The notes: a model not told the origin generated them from the letters alone. Positions 50,735-59,092 are shown, counted from the first letter of the stretch. The stretch: 64,000 nucleotides of DNA from Nitrosarchaeum koreense MY1 (GCF_000220175.1 NZ_AFPU01000001.1:558001-622000), one strand, 5' to 3'. Program-made: numbers and translations.

Positions 50735-52132
50735 TTAATTGATATCAATAGCACACCTGTTTGGACCAATCTCCAAATCTGGGATTTCATCCTTTTTTAG
50801 TTCTAATTCTCCTTTATTTACTGCGATGATTTTTTGATAATTCATTGGCCTTGGTAGTGTTATTGAAACTACTTTTTTGATAAACTCTTGTTTTGGGATA
50901 TCCAGCCATGGAAGTTTCTTTGATTGTTCTATTGTAGAATAATATGCTTCATCTATGGGCTTCACATCTTGACTATGATGTGTCGGAAATACCATTGTAT
51001 TGTGTGGAAGCTTAAGCAATTTGTTGTGTAATGTATTGTAAAGATCATCTGTAAACTCTTCTACTTTATCTCTAAGATCAGGTCTTCCAATTGATTCTAC
51101 AAACAATATGTCCCCTGTGAAAACATATTTTTCATTTACTACATAGCTGAGACTTCCAGGTGTATGTCCAGGAGTATGAATAATTCGAAGAACTGTTTTT
51201 CCAAATTGTATCTGATCTGCGTCGCCGATAAAATTTGCATCAAAGACATATCCTTCATATTTTGAGAGGTATAGTTTTGCACTAGATGCTTTGGCAAGAT
51301 CTTTTGCCGCAGATATATGATCTGCATGTTGGTGAGTATCTATTACTTTGATAATTTGAAACCCTTTTTCTTTTGCAATATCTATATATTTTTCAAAAGG
51401 ATATAATGGATCAATTACAATTGCTTCTCCGTTAGATTCTACAATATGAGATAGACATCCTTTTCCAACTTTTTGTACTTGGATAATTTGTACTGGTTCT
51501 TTTACTATTGTTACAGGCTTTAGAACTTGATTCCATCCAGATAATCCTCCTGCAAGTGTTTTTGACTCAATTCCTGCTCTTGCTAGAGCAAAACTTGCAA
51601 TCATTGCACGATTACCATGTGGGCATATGGTTACAATTTCTTTGTCTTTTGGAATGCTGGAGATAGTTTTTGCATCAAAAAGTTCACTTAAAGGAATGTT
51701 TACGCTCCCAGGAATTTGATATTCTGAATACTCTTCTCTATCTCGGACATCTAGTAGAAACACTTTGTCTAATTTTTGGACAAGACTATCTGCCAAAATC
51801 ATTTTCCCAGTATCTCCTTTTGATAGATTTCCTTTCCATGAAGAAAAACCGCCAATTAAAAAGTAAACATCTAGTCCAAATGATTTCATCATCTGTGCTA
51901 TTTCTTTAGCATATTCTTCTGGCTCAGATATCAAAACAATTTTAGCATTTTTTGGAATTTTTGGTAATATCTTTTCTTTGGCATTAGTATCACATACAGC
52001 ATGAACAGAACCTGACACATGAGATTTTTCAAAACTTTCTTTGGTTCTAAGATCAAACAACAAAAACGGTTTTTGTTGAATCATATCTTGTTCTAATTGT
52101 TCAGAAGAAATCCCTATCTGTTTCTGCTCCAT
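50735..52132 (-). CDS. Rhodanese-rhodanese-metallo-beta-lactamase sulfur-metabolism protein
   Basis: Two rhodanese domains (about 8-105 and 112-208) precede an MBL domain (about 215-430). The second rhodanese has the catalytic Cys170 in TICPHGNRA. The first has VLISEPEEY at that place and no Cys, so it is structural. The MBL site is THQHADH (His267, His269, Asp271, His272), with His323 (TPGHTPG), Asp341 (TGDILF) and His385 (PTHH), as in persulfide dioxygenase/glyoxalase II-like enzymes. The usual order in bacteria is MBL first; here rhodanese domains come first. Persulfide or thiosulfate handling is inferred. 465 aa, ATG start. Confidence 0.9.
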   Translation of the reverse strand: MEQKQIGISSEQLEQDMIQQKPFLLFDLRTKESFEKSHVSGSVHAVCDTNAKEKILPKIPKNAKIVLISEPEEYAKEIAQMMKSFGLDVYFLIGGFSSWKGNLSKGDTGKMILADSLVQKLDKVFLLDVRDREEYSEYQIPGSVNIPLSELFDAKTISSIPKDKEIVTICPHGNRAMIASFALARAGIESKTLAGGLSGWNQVLKPVTIVKEPVQIIQVQKVGKGCLSHIVESNGEAIVIDPLYPFEKYIDIAKEKGFQIIKVIDTHQHADHISAAKDLAKASSAKLYLSKYEGYVFDANFIGDADQIQFGKTVLRIIHTPGHTPGSLSYVVNEKYVFTGDILFVESIGRPDLRDKVEEFTDDLYNTLHNKLLKLPHNTMVFPTHHSQDVKPIDEAYYSTIEQSKKLPWLDIPKQEFIKKVVSITLPRPMNYQKIIAVNKGELELKKDEIPDLEIGPNRCAIDIN

Positions 52133-52276
52133 GGTGTTTTTTCCTTAATATCCCAAATAAACTTGAATATGTTTTTCAAAATTGAGTTTTATATGAAACA
52201 CTGATTGATTTAATTTTTAACTCTTGTTGCTGAAATTTAGTGAATCCATTTTATTGCCCTATTTGTCATTGATATC

Positions 52277-53065
52277 ATGAAAAAGATATTTTATATCATA
52301 CTTCCAATTGTTGCATTTTCTATAATTCTTTTTAATGCGTTTTTTGGTCATTTGATTTTTCTGTCTGACACTGAGCATGTGATAAACAAGTACTCTGTGT
52401 ATGTACATTTACTGTCTGAGTGGGATAGTTCATCTAAAAATATCATATTTGAAGTGACAAACTCTTGGTACAAATCTGATAAACATAATGCCAACCATAT
52501 ATTCAATGCAGAATCTAAAGACTATAACAAAAATCAATTTCAAAAAATAAATGGAAAATCATATGTCGAATTAAAACATGAATTTAGTGATTGTCAAGAA
52601 GAATGGCAGCCGATGCTTTATAGAAAAGTTGTAGACAATATCCGACATGAGATAGAATATATGCAAGGAAATCAGCTAAGCACAAATCCTGACGTGTCTG
52701 TCTATCCAGATATCGAAAACAAAAACTATGATAATTTCAAACAACAATCAAAAATTAAAAATGGATATGTACAATTTTTCCCAATTTGTACATCTAAAAA
52801 CATCACCTCATACGATTATAGCATAAAAACTGATAACACAGATTTAGGTTTTGATGTATATTTTGTCTCATCACCTGTACAACGTGAGTATTTTACAAAT
52901 TCTAACTTTGATTATTACAAAGAATCAGGTTGCTTTGGACAAAACAAACAAAGCTACAGCGGTACATGCAAGAACATCACAAAAGATAGTGGATTATTGG
53001 TGATATTTCCCGATGAACTTATCCCATGGACTACGAAAGTCACAGTAAATCTTTATGAAAATTAG
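52277..53065 (+). CDS. Secreted or membrane-anchored protein of unknown function (262 aa)
   Basis: An N-terminal hydrophobic helix (IFYIILPIVAFSIILFNAFF) anchors or exports a beta-rich polar domain. It contains several Cys (DCQEEW, PICTSKN, GCFGQNK, TCKNITKD) that could pair outside, and Tyr/Asn-rich segments. The last strand is TKVTVNLYEN. No domain was recognised. ATG start. Confidence 0.7.
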   Translation: MKKIFYIILPIVAFSIILFNAFFGHLIFLSDTEHVINKYSVYVHLLSEWDSSSKNIIFEVTNSWYKSDKHNANHIFNAESKDYNKNQFQKINGKSYVELKHEFSDCQEEWQPMLYRKVVDNIRHEIEYMQGNQLSTNPDVSVYPDIENKNYDNFKQQSKIKNGYVQFFPICTSKNITSYDYSIKTDNTDLGFDVYFVSSPVQREYFTNSNFDYYKESGCFGQNKQSYSGTCKNITKDSGLLVIFPDELIPWTTKVTVNLYEN

Positions 53066-53135
53066 ATTTTTGATAACTAAAATAAAATCCACTCTAATTT
53101 GTAAAAATATTTTTTAAATTTAGATTCAATTTGAA

Positions 53136-53154
53136 TTTAATCAAAGGTTATAAT
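53136..53154 (+). promoter_or_regulatory. Promoter element shared with 57879-57897
   Basis: TTTAATCAAAGGTTATAAT occurs exactly here and at 57879-57897, each about 29-31 nt before an ATG of a secreted-protein gene. The GGTTATAAT part is the TATA box; the TTTAATCAAA part may be a BRE plus a common activator site. Confidence 0.6.
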
Positions 53155-53184
53155 TTGACCGTCTATTTACAATTTGACAAAAAA

Positions 53185-53997
53185 ATGTCATACACAACAA
53201 GACAAACAAAAATAGCAATTACTGCTGCAATAGCAATTATTGCAGTAGGTGTTACTGGGACATATCTAATTCCCGCACAAAGCACTATAGTTGTTGTACC
53301 TACAACTCAAGCTGATCAGGAAAGATATGATGCCCTAGGAATTGCCCAAAAATATGTGGTAACTAGTCCAACTTTTGCTTTTGATGGCGACATAAATTCA
53401 CTCAAAGTTGAATATGTTGGTTCTACAAAATCAATCCCACCTGAACATATCTTCAAGGCCAGCTTTGAATCAAGTCAAGGTGGATTTGGCAATAGAGAAG
53501 GCCAAATGCTTATCCAAGTTATTACCCCTCACATCATGGAAATCTTGGTATCTGAAGGAAAAGTAATTTCAGCAATAACTGATAAAACTTGGGACGAGCA
53601 AAGAGAACTATTCATTCAAAGAGAAACAGAACTTGATACTTCCAATCAAGTTATTGAGTATGATTATGTTACACTCATTGATGCTTTTGAAAAAGATGGC
53701 ATTAATGTGAATGTAGTTGAAGTATTGGAGGATTCATCGTTTTTAGTACCAACAATTGTTGTTAAAGTAAACGATGAGATAATTCAAATCTATGAATTTT
53801 CTTCTGGCATTGATGCCAAAAATGCTTCCAAACTTGTTTCAAATGATGGGACGCAGATAGGAACAAGCATAATCAGATGGATTGATGAACCTCACTTTTA
53901 CAGCAAAGGCAAATTAATTATACAATACATCGGCCACAATCAAGAAACACAGAGTTTGCTTGAGTCACATTTAGGCAACCAGTTTGCTGGAATATGA
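53185..53997 (+). CDS. Membrane-anchored extracytoplasmic protein of unknown function (270 aa)
   Basis: Start chosen at the ATG of MSYTTRQTKIAI, because it lies 30 nt after a TATA box and just before the signal anchor (AITAAIAIIAVGVTGTYLIP). The earlier in-frame TTG lies before the TATA box. The outer domain is alpha/beta with ERYDALGIAQKYVVTSPTFA and a repeated strand-rich part (VEVLEDSSFLVPTIVVKVND). No Cys. Function unknown. Confidence 0.72.
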   Translation: MSYTTRQTKIAITAAIAIIAVGVTGTYLIPAQSTIVVVPTTQADQERYDALGIAQKYVVTSPTFAFDGDINSLKVEYVGSTKSIPPEHIFKASFESSQGGFGNREGQMLIQVITPHIMEILVSEGKVISAITDKTWDEQRELFIQRETELDTSNQVIEYDYVTLIDAFEKDGINVNVVEVLEDSSFLVPTIVVKVNDEIIQIYEFSSGIDAKNASKLVSNDGTQIGTSIIRWIDEPHFYSKGKLIIQYIGHNQETQSLLESHLGNQFAGI

Positions 53998-54013
53998 TTC
54001 GGTATCTCTTTTT

Positions 54014-54823
54014 TTATTTTCCAATATACGTATGCACTGGATAGATTTTTTTTGTTTTTGAAGATTTGTAGTTCCATTCTGATTTATCTAATTTCAAGCG
54101 TGCAAAATATTCTTGAATTGACTTGTGTAGTTTAGTATAGATGTCATCTCCAACTACTATCTGATCAGGCTGAGCTAGATTTTGAATTTTAGCTGCCATG
54201 CTTACTGAAGGTCCTAAAATATCTACATGGGATTCTTGTAGATCATCGCCATATCGTACAATTGTATTTTCACCATGATCGATGCCAATTTTTATCTTTA
54301 ATTCTGGTAAATTATTACTTTTCAAAATAGGATTTATTCCAAGTTTAAGAATTTTAAGCATTGATTCTGCACATGTGACTGCTCTGTTTGCAACTGATGC
54401 CGATAGATCTTCTGCAACAAAATATCCAATAACTGCATCTCCTACAAACTTTAACACAAATCCTTCATGACGTTTAATCACATAAGCCATCTCTTGAGCA
54501 AATGTAGTAAAAACAATAGCAAGTTTTTCTTTGGGCAAATTTAGGATCATATCTGTAGACCCAACAAGATCTACAAATAACACTGCCATATTCATGCTCT
54601 TCAATACCTTTTCCCTAAGAAATATTTCTGATTCTTCAGTTACGGTAGAATACAAAAATTCATGATTCAATGATTTTAGTACTCTATCATGTACTTCTGT
54701 AATTAGCGTTTCAGAATCTACTACTTTTTCTGTACCTCTCCCAAGTAGCATGTCTACTATGCTTGGAGTTTTCGGTGATAGCAAATTTTCAATACCTTTA
54801 TTCTCAGTTTTTTTAGTTACCAT
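54014..54823 (-). CDS. Class III adenylate/guanylate cyclase-like protein, degenerate
   Basis: The cyclase homology domain occupies about 75-260, with VLFVDLVGSTDMI (metal Asp85) and VLKFVGDAVIGYFV (metal Asp129). In the C-terminal part IGIDHGENTIVRYGDD and DILGPSVSMAAKIQNLAQ are present. The usual transition-state Asn and Arg (NxAAR) read SMAAK, so catalysis may be lost or altered. The 74-residue N-terminal region has no known domain. Soluble, ATG start. A nucleotide-sensing or inactive regulatory role is possible. Confidence 0.85.
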   Translation of the reverse strand: MVTKKTENKGIENLLSPKTPSIVDMLLGRGTEKVVDSETLITEVHDRVLKSLNHEFLYSTVTEESEIFLREKVLKSMNMAVLFVDLVGSTDMILNLPKEKLAIVFTTFAQEMAYVIKRHEGFVLKFVGDAVIGYFVAEDLSASVANRAVTCAESMLKILKLGINPILKSNNLPELKIKIGIDHGENTIVRYGDDLQESHVDILGPSVSMAAKIQNLAQPDQIVVGDDIYTKLHKSIQEYFARLKLDKSEWNYKSSKTKKIYPVHTYIGK

Positions 54824-54971
54824 TCAACACTTATCCTGTAAATAGTGTTAATTATTTTTGCTTACTGTGTTTCTCATACTTCTAGTCAATTATCATAAAA
54901 ATGAACTTCTATTGAATCCAAAGATGATTTAGAACCATTAACTTTATACTTACATATAACTTTGGTAATTC

Positions 54972-55157
54972 ATGTTAAAATTCAAATGCAGCTCGGTTGG
55001 ATTTGATTGTAATTTTGTTGCCAAGGGTAAATCTGAGGAAGAAATCTTAACACAGTGTGCAGCACATGCCACAAAAGATCATAACATGAAACCAGAAGAA
55101 ATTACTCCAGAATTACAAGATAAAATCAAAAAAAATATCCATAAATCCTTATTTTAA
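54972..55157 (+). CDS. DUF1059 small protein (61 aa)
   Basis: MLKFKCSSVGFDCNFVAKGK, then EILTQCAAHATKDHNMKPEE. This fits DUF1059: C-x4-G-x-DC-x-F near the start and H...H in the helix. Compared with the protein at 28512 it lacks the C-terminal extension. Probably a metal-binding or redox mini-protein. Confidence 0.82.
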   Translation: MLKFKCSSVGFDCNFVAKGKSEEEILTQCAAHATKDHNMKPEEITPELQDKIKKNIHKSLF

Positions 55158-55224
55158 AATATTTTATTTCATTCTCATTATACTGGAGTTGATTTAATTA
55201 TAAATAAGAAAAAAGAAAGATTAG

Positions 55225-55458
55225 AATCCCTTACTTCGACTCCATCAAATTATAATATTTGCAATATCTATTGGTTGGTTAGCCATAGGAATAAGACAAT
55301 GGATTGTTCTCTCAAAGTGGGATAAAAGATACAAATTATTCAAAGAAAATCAAAAGGAAATTGACAAAAAATTTGCAGATGATTCTGATGATGATTTAGA
55401 TGATTCTAGCGATGAAAATAATTCCAATAAATCCGATAAAAAACAACCTAAAACTTAG
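55225..55458 (+). CDS. Membrane microprotein without a standard start codon
   Basis: The open frame begins after a TAG and contains no ATG, GTG or TTG. It nevertheless reads as a clear protein: HQIIIFAISIGWLAIGIRQW (a transmembrane helix), then KWDKRYKLFKENQKEIDKKF and a poly-Asp/Ser tail (DDSDDDLDDSSDENNSN). ATA or ATT initiation, a sequencing error, or decay of the 5' end are the options. Frame limits are given rather than a start. Confidence 0.4.
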   Translation, partial: NPLLRLHQIIIFAISIGWLAIGIRQWIVLSKWDKRYKLFKENQKEIDKKFADDSDDDLDDSSDENNSNKSDKKQPKT

Positions 55459-55489
55459 AATTTAGTATTTTTTTTAGCTTAAATTCTTG

Positions 55490-55906
55490 TTACTGAAGAA
55501 CTCTGGGAACTTTTTTCAAGATATGTGAAATTGAAATTCTTCCAGGTCCTATCACTATGAGCAAAAGACATCCTGATAGAATCAATGTCTCAAATTCTAC
55601 TCCTCCACGACCTGCAAAACTCTGAGCTCCTTTTGCCACAAAGATCGCCCCCAACATTACTATTGATAGTAACGATGCAGAAATTCTTGTTAGCCCACCT
55701 ATGATTAGTAATATTCCTGGAACCAATTCTGCTAGTGCAATTGGAATTTGCATTTCTGCTGGCAGGCCCATATTTGGAAGATTTTCAGCAAAACCTGGTT
55801 CAAATTTTCCTAACGAGTGTGCTATGAATATTGCCCCAATTGTAATTCTTATTCCAAAGTGAGTGATATCATAAAAGATAGAGTTACGAATTGTCGCTTC
55901 TGCCAT
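55490..55906 (-). CDS. DoxX family membrane protein (copy 2)
   Basis: Four helices with FGIRITIGAIFIAHSLGKFE, LPAEMQIPIALAELVPGILL, and LIVIGPGRISISHILKKVPR. The last motif and the LPAEMQIPIALAEL stretch are also in copy 1 at 11951-12370. The membrane role (quinone-linked or redox) is family knowledge; no catalytic residue is known. ATG start. Confidence 0.9.
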   Translation of the reverse strand: MAEATIRNSIFYDITHFGIRITIGAIFIAHSLGKFEPGFAENLPNMGLPAEMQIPIALAELVPGILLIIGGLTRISASLLSIVMLGAIFVAKGAQSFAGRGGVEFETLILSGCLLLIVIGPGRISISHILKKVPRVLQ

Positions 55907-55990
55907 CTGTAAAAAATTATTATGACTGTATTTTATCCTTAGGTAATAAATGTGAATAAAGGTTAAATGTGATTATTACGTATTTTATCC

Positions 55991-56188
55991 ATGAAGTATA
56001 CCGTTGCATTGTTTACTGTATTGGCTTTTGCAGCAATATTTGCTATGGTTACTCCGATGGATGTTGCAGTAGCTCAACCTTCTAGTGCAATGCCTGATGG
56101 TGAATACAAAGATGGAGATCATGAAGGAAAATCTTGTCCATCTAAAGAGAAAAAAACTGCATCTAGTGATGTGGGTTTGAATATCTAG
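55991..56188 (+). CDS. Small secreted protein (65 aa)
   Basis: A signal peptide (MKYTVALFTVLAFAAIFAMV..VAVAQ) precedes a 36-residue polar mature part, MPDGEYKDGDHEGKSCPSKE and a Ser/Lys tail. The single Cys and His/Asp cluster could bind a metal. Unknown function. Confidence 0.65.
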   Translation: MKYTVALFTVLAFAAIFAMVTPMDVAVAQPSSAMPDGEYKDGDHEGKSCPSKEKKTASSDVGLNI

Positions 56189-56197
56189 ATTGATCTT

Positions 56198-57235
56198 TTA
56201 ATTGATTTTGATCTTTTTGTAGGCAGCTTTTCCAAGTCTATTCATTATTCCAAGACCCAGTCCCTTTCGACTGGTACCTTGTGCAAGTATCACATCTATC
56301 TTTTTTACATCAAATTCTCTGAATGTTTTAAACAAGTTAGATGCTACCATGTCTAACTTTTTACCTAAAAATACTGTCATGTCTGATTTGTATCTTGTAT
56401 TTGTAGTACTGAGTATTCCTACCTTTTTTCCCTGATTTTTAAATTCTGATAAAAGTTGTAATGTCTTGTCTTTTACTTTGTCATTTGAGCCTTCAATTAG
56501 AATTATTTTTGCATTTGGAGAATAATGCCTGTATTTCATACCCGGTGAGCGATGTATGTCTTTTGTTTTTCTTTCTTGTATGGATGGATGGATTGAAATT
56601 TTACCGATGACCTTTTGAAGTTGTTCTAATGTTACAGCTCCTGGTCTTAACAGCATTGGAGTTTTTCTGGAAAGATCAATCACTGTAGATTCAATTCCGA
56701 TTTTTGTTTTACCTCCATCTATTATCATGCTTATTTTGCCATTCATATCCTCAAACACATGTCCTGATGTTGTGGGACTGGGTCTTCCAGAAATATTTGC
56801 AGATGGCGCAGCTAATGGTGTGCCTGTTTCATGTATCAATAATTTTGCTATTTTGTTTTCTGGCATTCTCACTGCAACTGTGTTGATTCCACCTGTTGTG
56901 ATTTTTGGAACTATCTTTGATTTTTTCAGAACCAATGTAAGGGGTCCTGGCCAAAACTTTCTAATTAATTTATGAGCTGTCGTTGGTATGTCTGCTGTCA
57001 ATCTCTTAAGATCAGAAATATCTGAAATATGAATAATGAGCGGATTATCTGAAGGTCTGCCTTTGGCAACAAAAATTTTTTTAACAGAGTCTGAGTCCAA
57101 GGCATTTGCCCCCAGACCATATACTGTTTCTGTTGGAAATGCAACTATGTTTCCTGATTTTATGATTTTAGAAGCTTGTCTTATCTTTGAAATTTGTGGA
57201 CTTTTTGAGTTGATTTTAAGAATTTTTGTTTGCAT
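56198..57235 (-). CDS. Threonylcarbamoyl-AMP synthase Sua5
   Basis: The YrdC domain (about 15-200) makes threonylcarbamoyl-AMP for the t6A37 modification of tRNA. Signatures are FPTETVYGLGANALDSDSVK, KGRPSDNPLIIHI, WPGPLTLVL, and APSANISGRPSPTTSGHV. The Sua5 C-terminal domain (about 240-345) follows after the linker with SPGMKYRHYSPNAKI. Start chosen at the ATG of MQTKILKIN; an in-frame start 12 codons upstream exists. About 345 aa, typical of Sua5 rather than the short TsaC. Confidence 0.94.
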   Translation of the reverse strand: MQTKILKINSKSPQISKIRQASKIIKSGNIVAFPTETVYGLGANALDSDSVKKIFVAKGRPSDNPLIIHISDISDLKRLTADIPTTAHKLIRKFWPGPLTLVLKKSKIVPKITTGGINTVAVRMPENKIAKLLIHETGTPLAAPSANISGRPSPTTSGHVFEDMNGKISMIIDGGKTKIGIESTVIDLSRKTPMLLRPGAVTLEQLQKVIGKISIHPSIQERKTKDIHRSPGMKYRHYSPNAKIILIEGSNDKVKDKTLQLLSEFKNQGKKVGILSTTNTRYKSDMTVFLGKKLDMVASNLFKTFREFDVKKIDVILAQGTSRKGLGLGIMNRLGKAAYKKIKIN

Positions 57236-57314
57236 TTTTACTTGATTTTTGATTAATACGATTGCAGTCATATTAAGAGTATGGTGGATTGTTTAGTCTA
57301 ATTTTATTTGTGAT

Positions 57315-57407
57315 TTATTTTCTAAACATCATCCAAATTCTGGTCCCAACAAAAATTCCTACTGCAAGTGCTATCAATAATGGAACTATTATCTGACCTT
57401 CTTCCAT
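57315..57407 (-). CDS. Single-TM microprotein (30 aa)
   Basis: MEEGQIIVPLLIALAVGIFV followed by GTRIWMMFRK. One transmembrane helix with an acidic outside and basic inside end. Below the size of most gene callers; the ATG and the clean charge pattern support it. Confidence 0.5.
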   Translation of the reverse strand: MEEGQIIVPLLIALAVGIFVGTRIWMMFRK

Positions 57408-57477
57408 TTGTTTGATTAGTCAAATTATTGTTTAAACTCTTTTCATACGCATGCTTTTGATGATATTTGATAATCCA

Positions 57478-57495
57478 GTAAGCTTTCAAGCTTAC
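57478..57495. promoter_or_regulatory. 18-bp palindrome, probable operator
   Basis: GTAAGCTT-TC-AAGCTTAC has perfect 8-bp arms and a 2-nt centre. It lies between the divergent single-TM microprotein genes, 35 bp before the ATG at 57530, overlapping its expected promoter. The symmetry is that of a homodimeric repressor site. Confidence 0.55.
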
Positions 57496-57529
57496 CGTAT
57501 TCTATGAACTAGTATGATTAACTGGATGC

Positions 57530-57685
57530 ATGAATACAAACACAAATTCAACAAAAAATGAAACTAGTTGGAACAAAATGGTGCACGCCCCTTTCAAAAA
57601 AGTGGTTGCCTTTGATCTCATTTGTATGGGAATCGGAGTAGTAATCGGAATAGGAATCGGCGTATATCTGATAGCAGGTATGTAG
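57530..57685 (+). CDS. Single-TM microprotein (51 aa)
   Basis: MNTNTNSTKNETSWNKMVHA, then FKKVVAFDLICMGIGVVIGI and GIGVYLIAGM. One glycine-zipper transmembrane helix (GIGVVIGIGIGV), a type that packs against other helices in complexes. It is followed after 13 nt by another TM microprotein, so both may be small subunits of a membrane complex. Confidence 0.6.
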   Translation: MNTNTNSTKNETSWNKMVHAPFKKVVAFDLICMGIGVVIGIGIGVYLIAGM

Positions 57686-57698
57686 ATAGAGACAAAAT

Positions 57699-57797
57699 AT
57701 GACTCTACTACAAAAATCAATACCACGATACAAAAAATCGTATTATGCAATTTTTGTTATTAGTGTGGCTACCGTTGTCATCATGACAATTTTTTAA
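57699..57797 (+). CDS. Single-TM microprotein (32 aa)
   Basis: MTLLQKSIPRYKKSYYAIFV then ISVATVVIMTIF. A basic N-terminus and one C-terminal transmembrane helix. It is close behind the gene at 57530 on the same strand, probably co-transcribed. Confidence 0.55.
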   Translation: MTLLQKSIPRYKKSYYAIFVISVATVVIMTIF

Positions 57798-57878
57798 TTC
57801 ATGTACAACACTCTTTTTGATTTTATTTTTTCTGACCTAATGTTATTCCCTTTGTATATGATTTACGTTAAATTTTAT

Positions 57879-57897
57879 TTTAATCAAAGGTTATAAT
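57879..57897 (+). promoter_or_regulatory. Promoter element shared with 53136-53154
   Basis: The identical 19-bp TTTAATCAAAGGTTATAAT lies 29 nt before the ATG at 57926. With a normal TATA-to-start distance, transcription would begin after the other possible ATG at 57917, which supports 57926 as the start. Confidence 0.6.
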
Positions 57898-57925
57898 CAT
57901 ACACCATTAATGAGAAATGATAAAA

Positions 57926-58951
57926 ATGTTCACAATTAAAAAAAGAGATAGCATTACATTGATGTCAATTGTCGCACTTTGTTTTATTTTTCAATCAAGT
58001 GCCTTTGCTTCTCCAATTCCTATAATTCTTACAGGTGATGAATCTTCAATTGATCTAAAGATTGGTGAAACCATTGACATTTCGAACTTTCAAATTACTT
58101 TAGTCAATATACTTGATGACTCTAGATGCCCTACCGATGTTACTTGTATATGGGAAGGCACCGTATCGGCAGAAATTAAGATGATAAAAGACGGAGAAAG
58201 TCGTGGTACATACGTTATCCCAATTGGATTAGCTGACGGTATCGAATCTCAATTAATTGATGATTTTTATGTTATGTTATATGATGTAAAACCATATCCT
58301 GTTAGTACTAAACAAATAGAATCATCTGAATATGTTGCAACACTGATTGTCTCTCAAGTGACCGAGAAAACAGATTCTCCATTAAAACAATTCAAATCCG
58401 GAGTTCCAATTAATGAAACTAAATGTAGTGATGATTTGAGGCTTGTAATTAAATCGAGTAATTCAAGTCCTGCATGTGTAAAACCTGAAACTGTAAACAA
58501 ATTACTTTTACGTGGATGGGCCTTCGCTTTGTCAACCGTTAGTAGTTTTGAGGAATGTGAATCTGCAGGCAATCCTGTTATGGAATCTTATCCAAGGCAA
58601 TGCAAAACTTCCGACGGAAAACACTTTGTTGAACAGATCAACTCCAAAATGATGAGTCCAGAATCTAAATGTGAAAAATACGGTGGAACATGGTCTGCTG
58701 AGCTAAATGAATGTGAATCTCTAACTTTGGATGATTTTGCAACAATATTGTTTGAAACACAAGATATTGATTCTATTTCTGAACAGTTTGGAAAACCTCA
58801 TGATGATGTTGGAAGTGGAATCCACATCTACGTGTATTATCTAAACGACGATACGCAAATCTGGATAGGATACACAGATGAAATTATGTATGTAAAACAT
58901 ATGGATGCAGATGGCAACTTGATTGATATTTTATATGAAATGTCATCTTAA
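57926..58951 (+). CDS. Secreted Cys-containing protein (341 aa), unknown
   Basis: A signal peptide (SITLMSIVALCFIFQSSAFA) is followed by three regions. The first (about 25-145) has the pattern DDSRCPTDVTCIWEGTVSAE, a short disulfide-type module seen in other secreted proteins. The second (about 150-230) ends CESAGNPVMESYPRQCKTSD, a compact paired-Cys motif. The third begins CEKYGGTWSAELNECE and is beta-rich. The start was set by the promoter element. Function is unknown; it is exported and probably disulfide-bonded. Confidence 0.8.
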   Translation: MFTIKKRDSITLMSIVALCFIFQSSAFASPIPIILTGDESSIDLKIGETIDISNFQITLVNILDDSRCPTDVTCIWEGTVSAEIKMIKDGESRGTYVIPIGLADGIESQLIDDFYVMLYDVKPYPVSTKQIESSEYVATLIVSQVTEKTDSPLKQFKSGVPINETKCSDDLRLVIKSSNSSPACVKPETVNKLLLRGWAFALSTVSSFEECESAGNPVMESYPRQCKTSDGKHFVEQINSKMMSPESKCEKYGGTWSAELNECESLTLDDFATILFETQDIDSISEQFGKPHDDVGSGIHIYVYYLNDDTQIWIGYTDEIMYVKHMDADGNLIDILYEMSS

Positions 58952-58981
58952 TTCAAGTAGATTCTGTGTCTAATGAAATTT

Positions 58982-59092
58982 TTAATTTTGTCTGTCTCTT
59001 AATTGATGACAATCACAATTACATCCAGTTTGGCATTTCATTCTTTTACAATCAGAGCATATTTTCTTATTCCAATATGGAGCCGTATTCAA
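58982..59092 (-). CDS. Cys-rich microprotein (36 aa), paralogue of 46617-46715
   Basis: TTG-initiated MNTAPYWNKKICSDCKRMKC then QTGCNCDCHQLRDRQN. The core aligns with the microprotein at 46617 in spacing and in W, K, IC, DCKR, CQ and GCNCDCH. The six Cys and His form a likely metal site. Lone gene between two secreted-protein genes. Confidence 0.7.
   Translation of the reverse strand: MNTAPYWNKKICSDCKRMKCQTGCNCDCHQLRDRQN

Noticed and set aside
57502-57750. Minus-strand frames over the TM microproteins
   Set aside because: They mirror the glycine-zipper codons (PIPIPITTPIPIQ), and the plus-strand frames have better starts and TM patterns.
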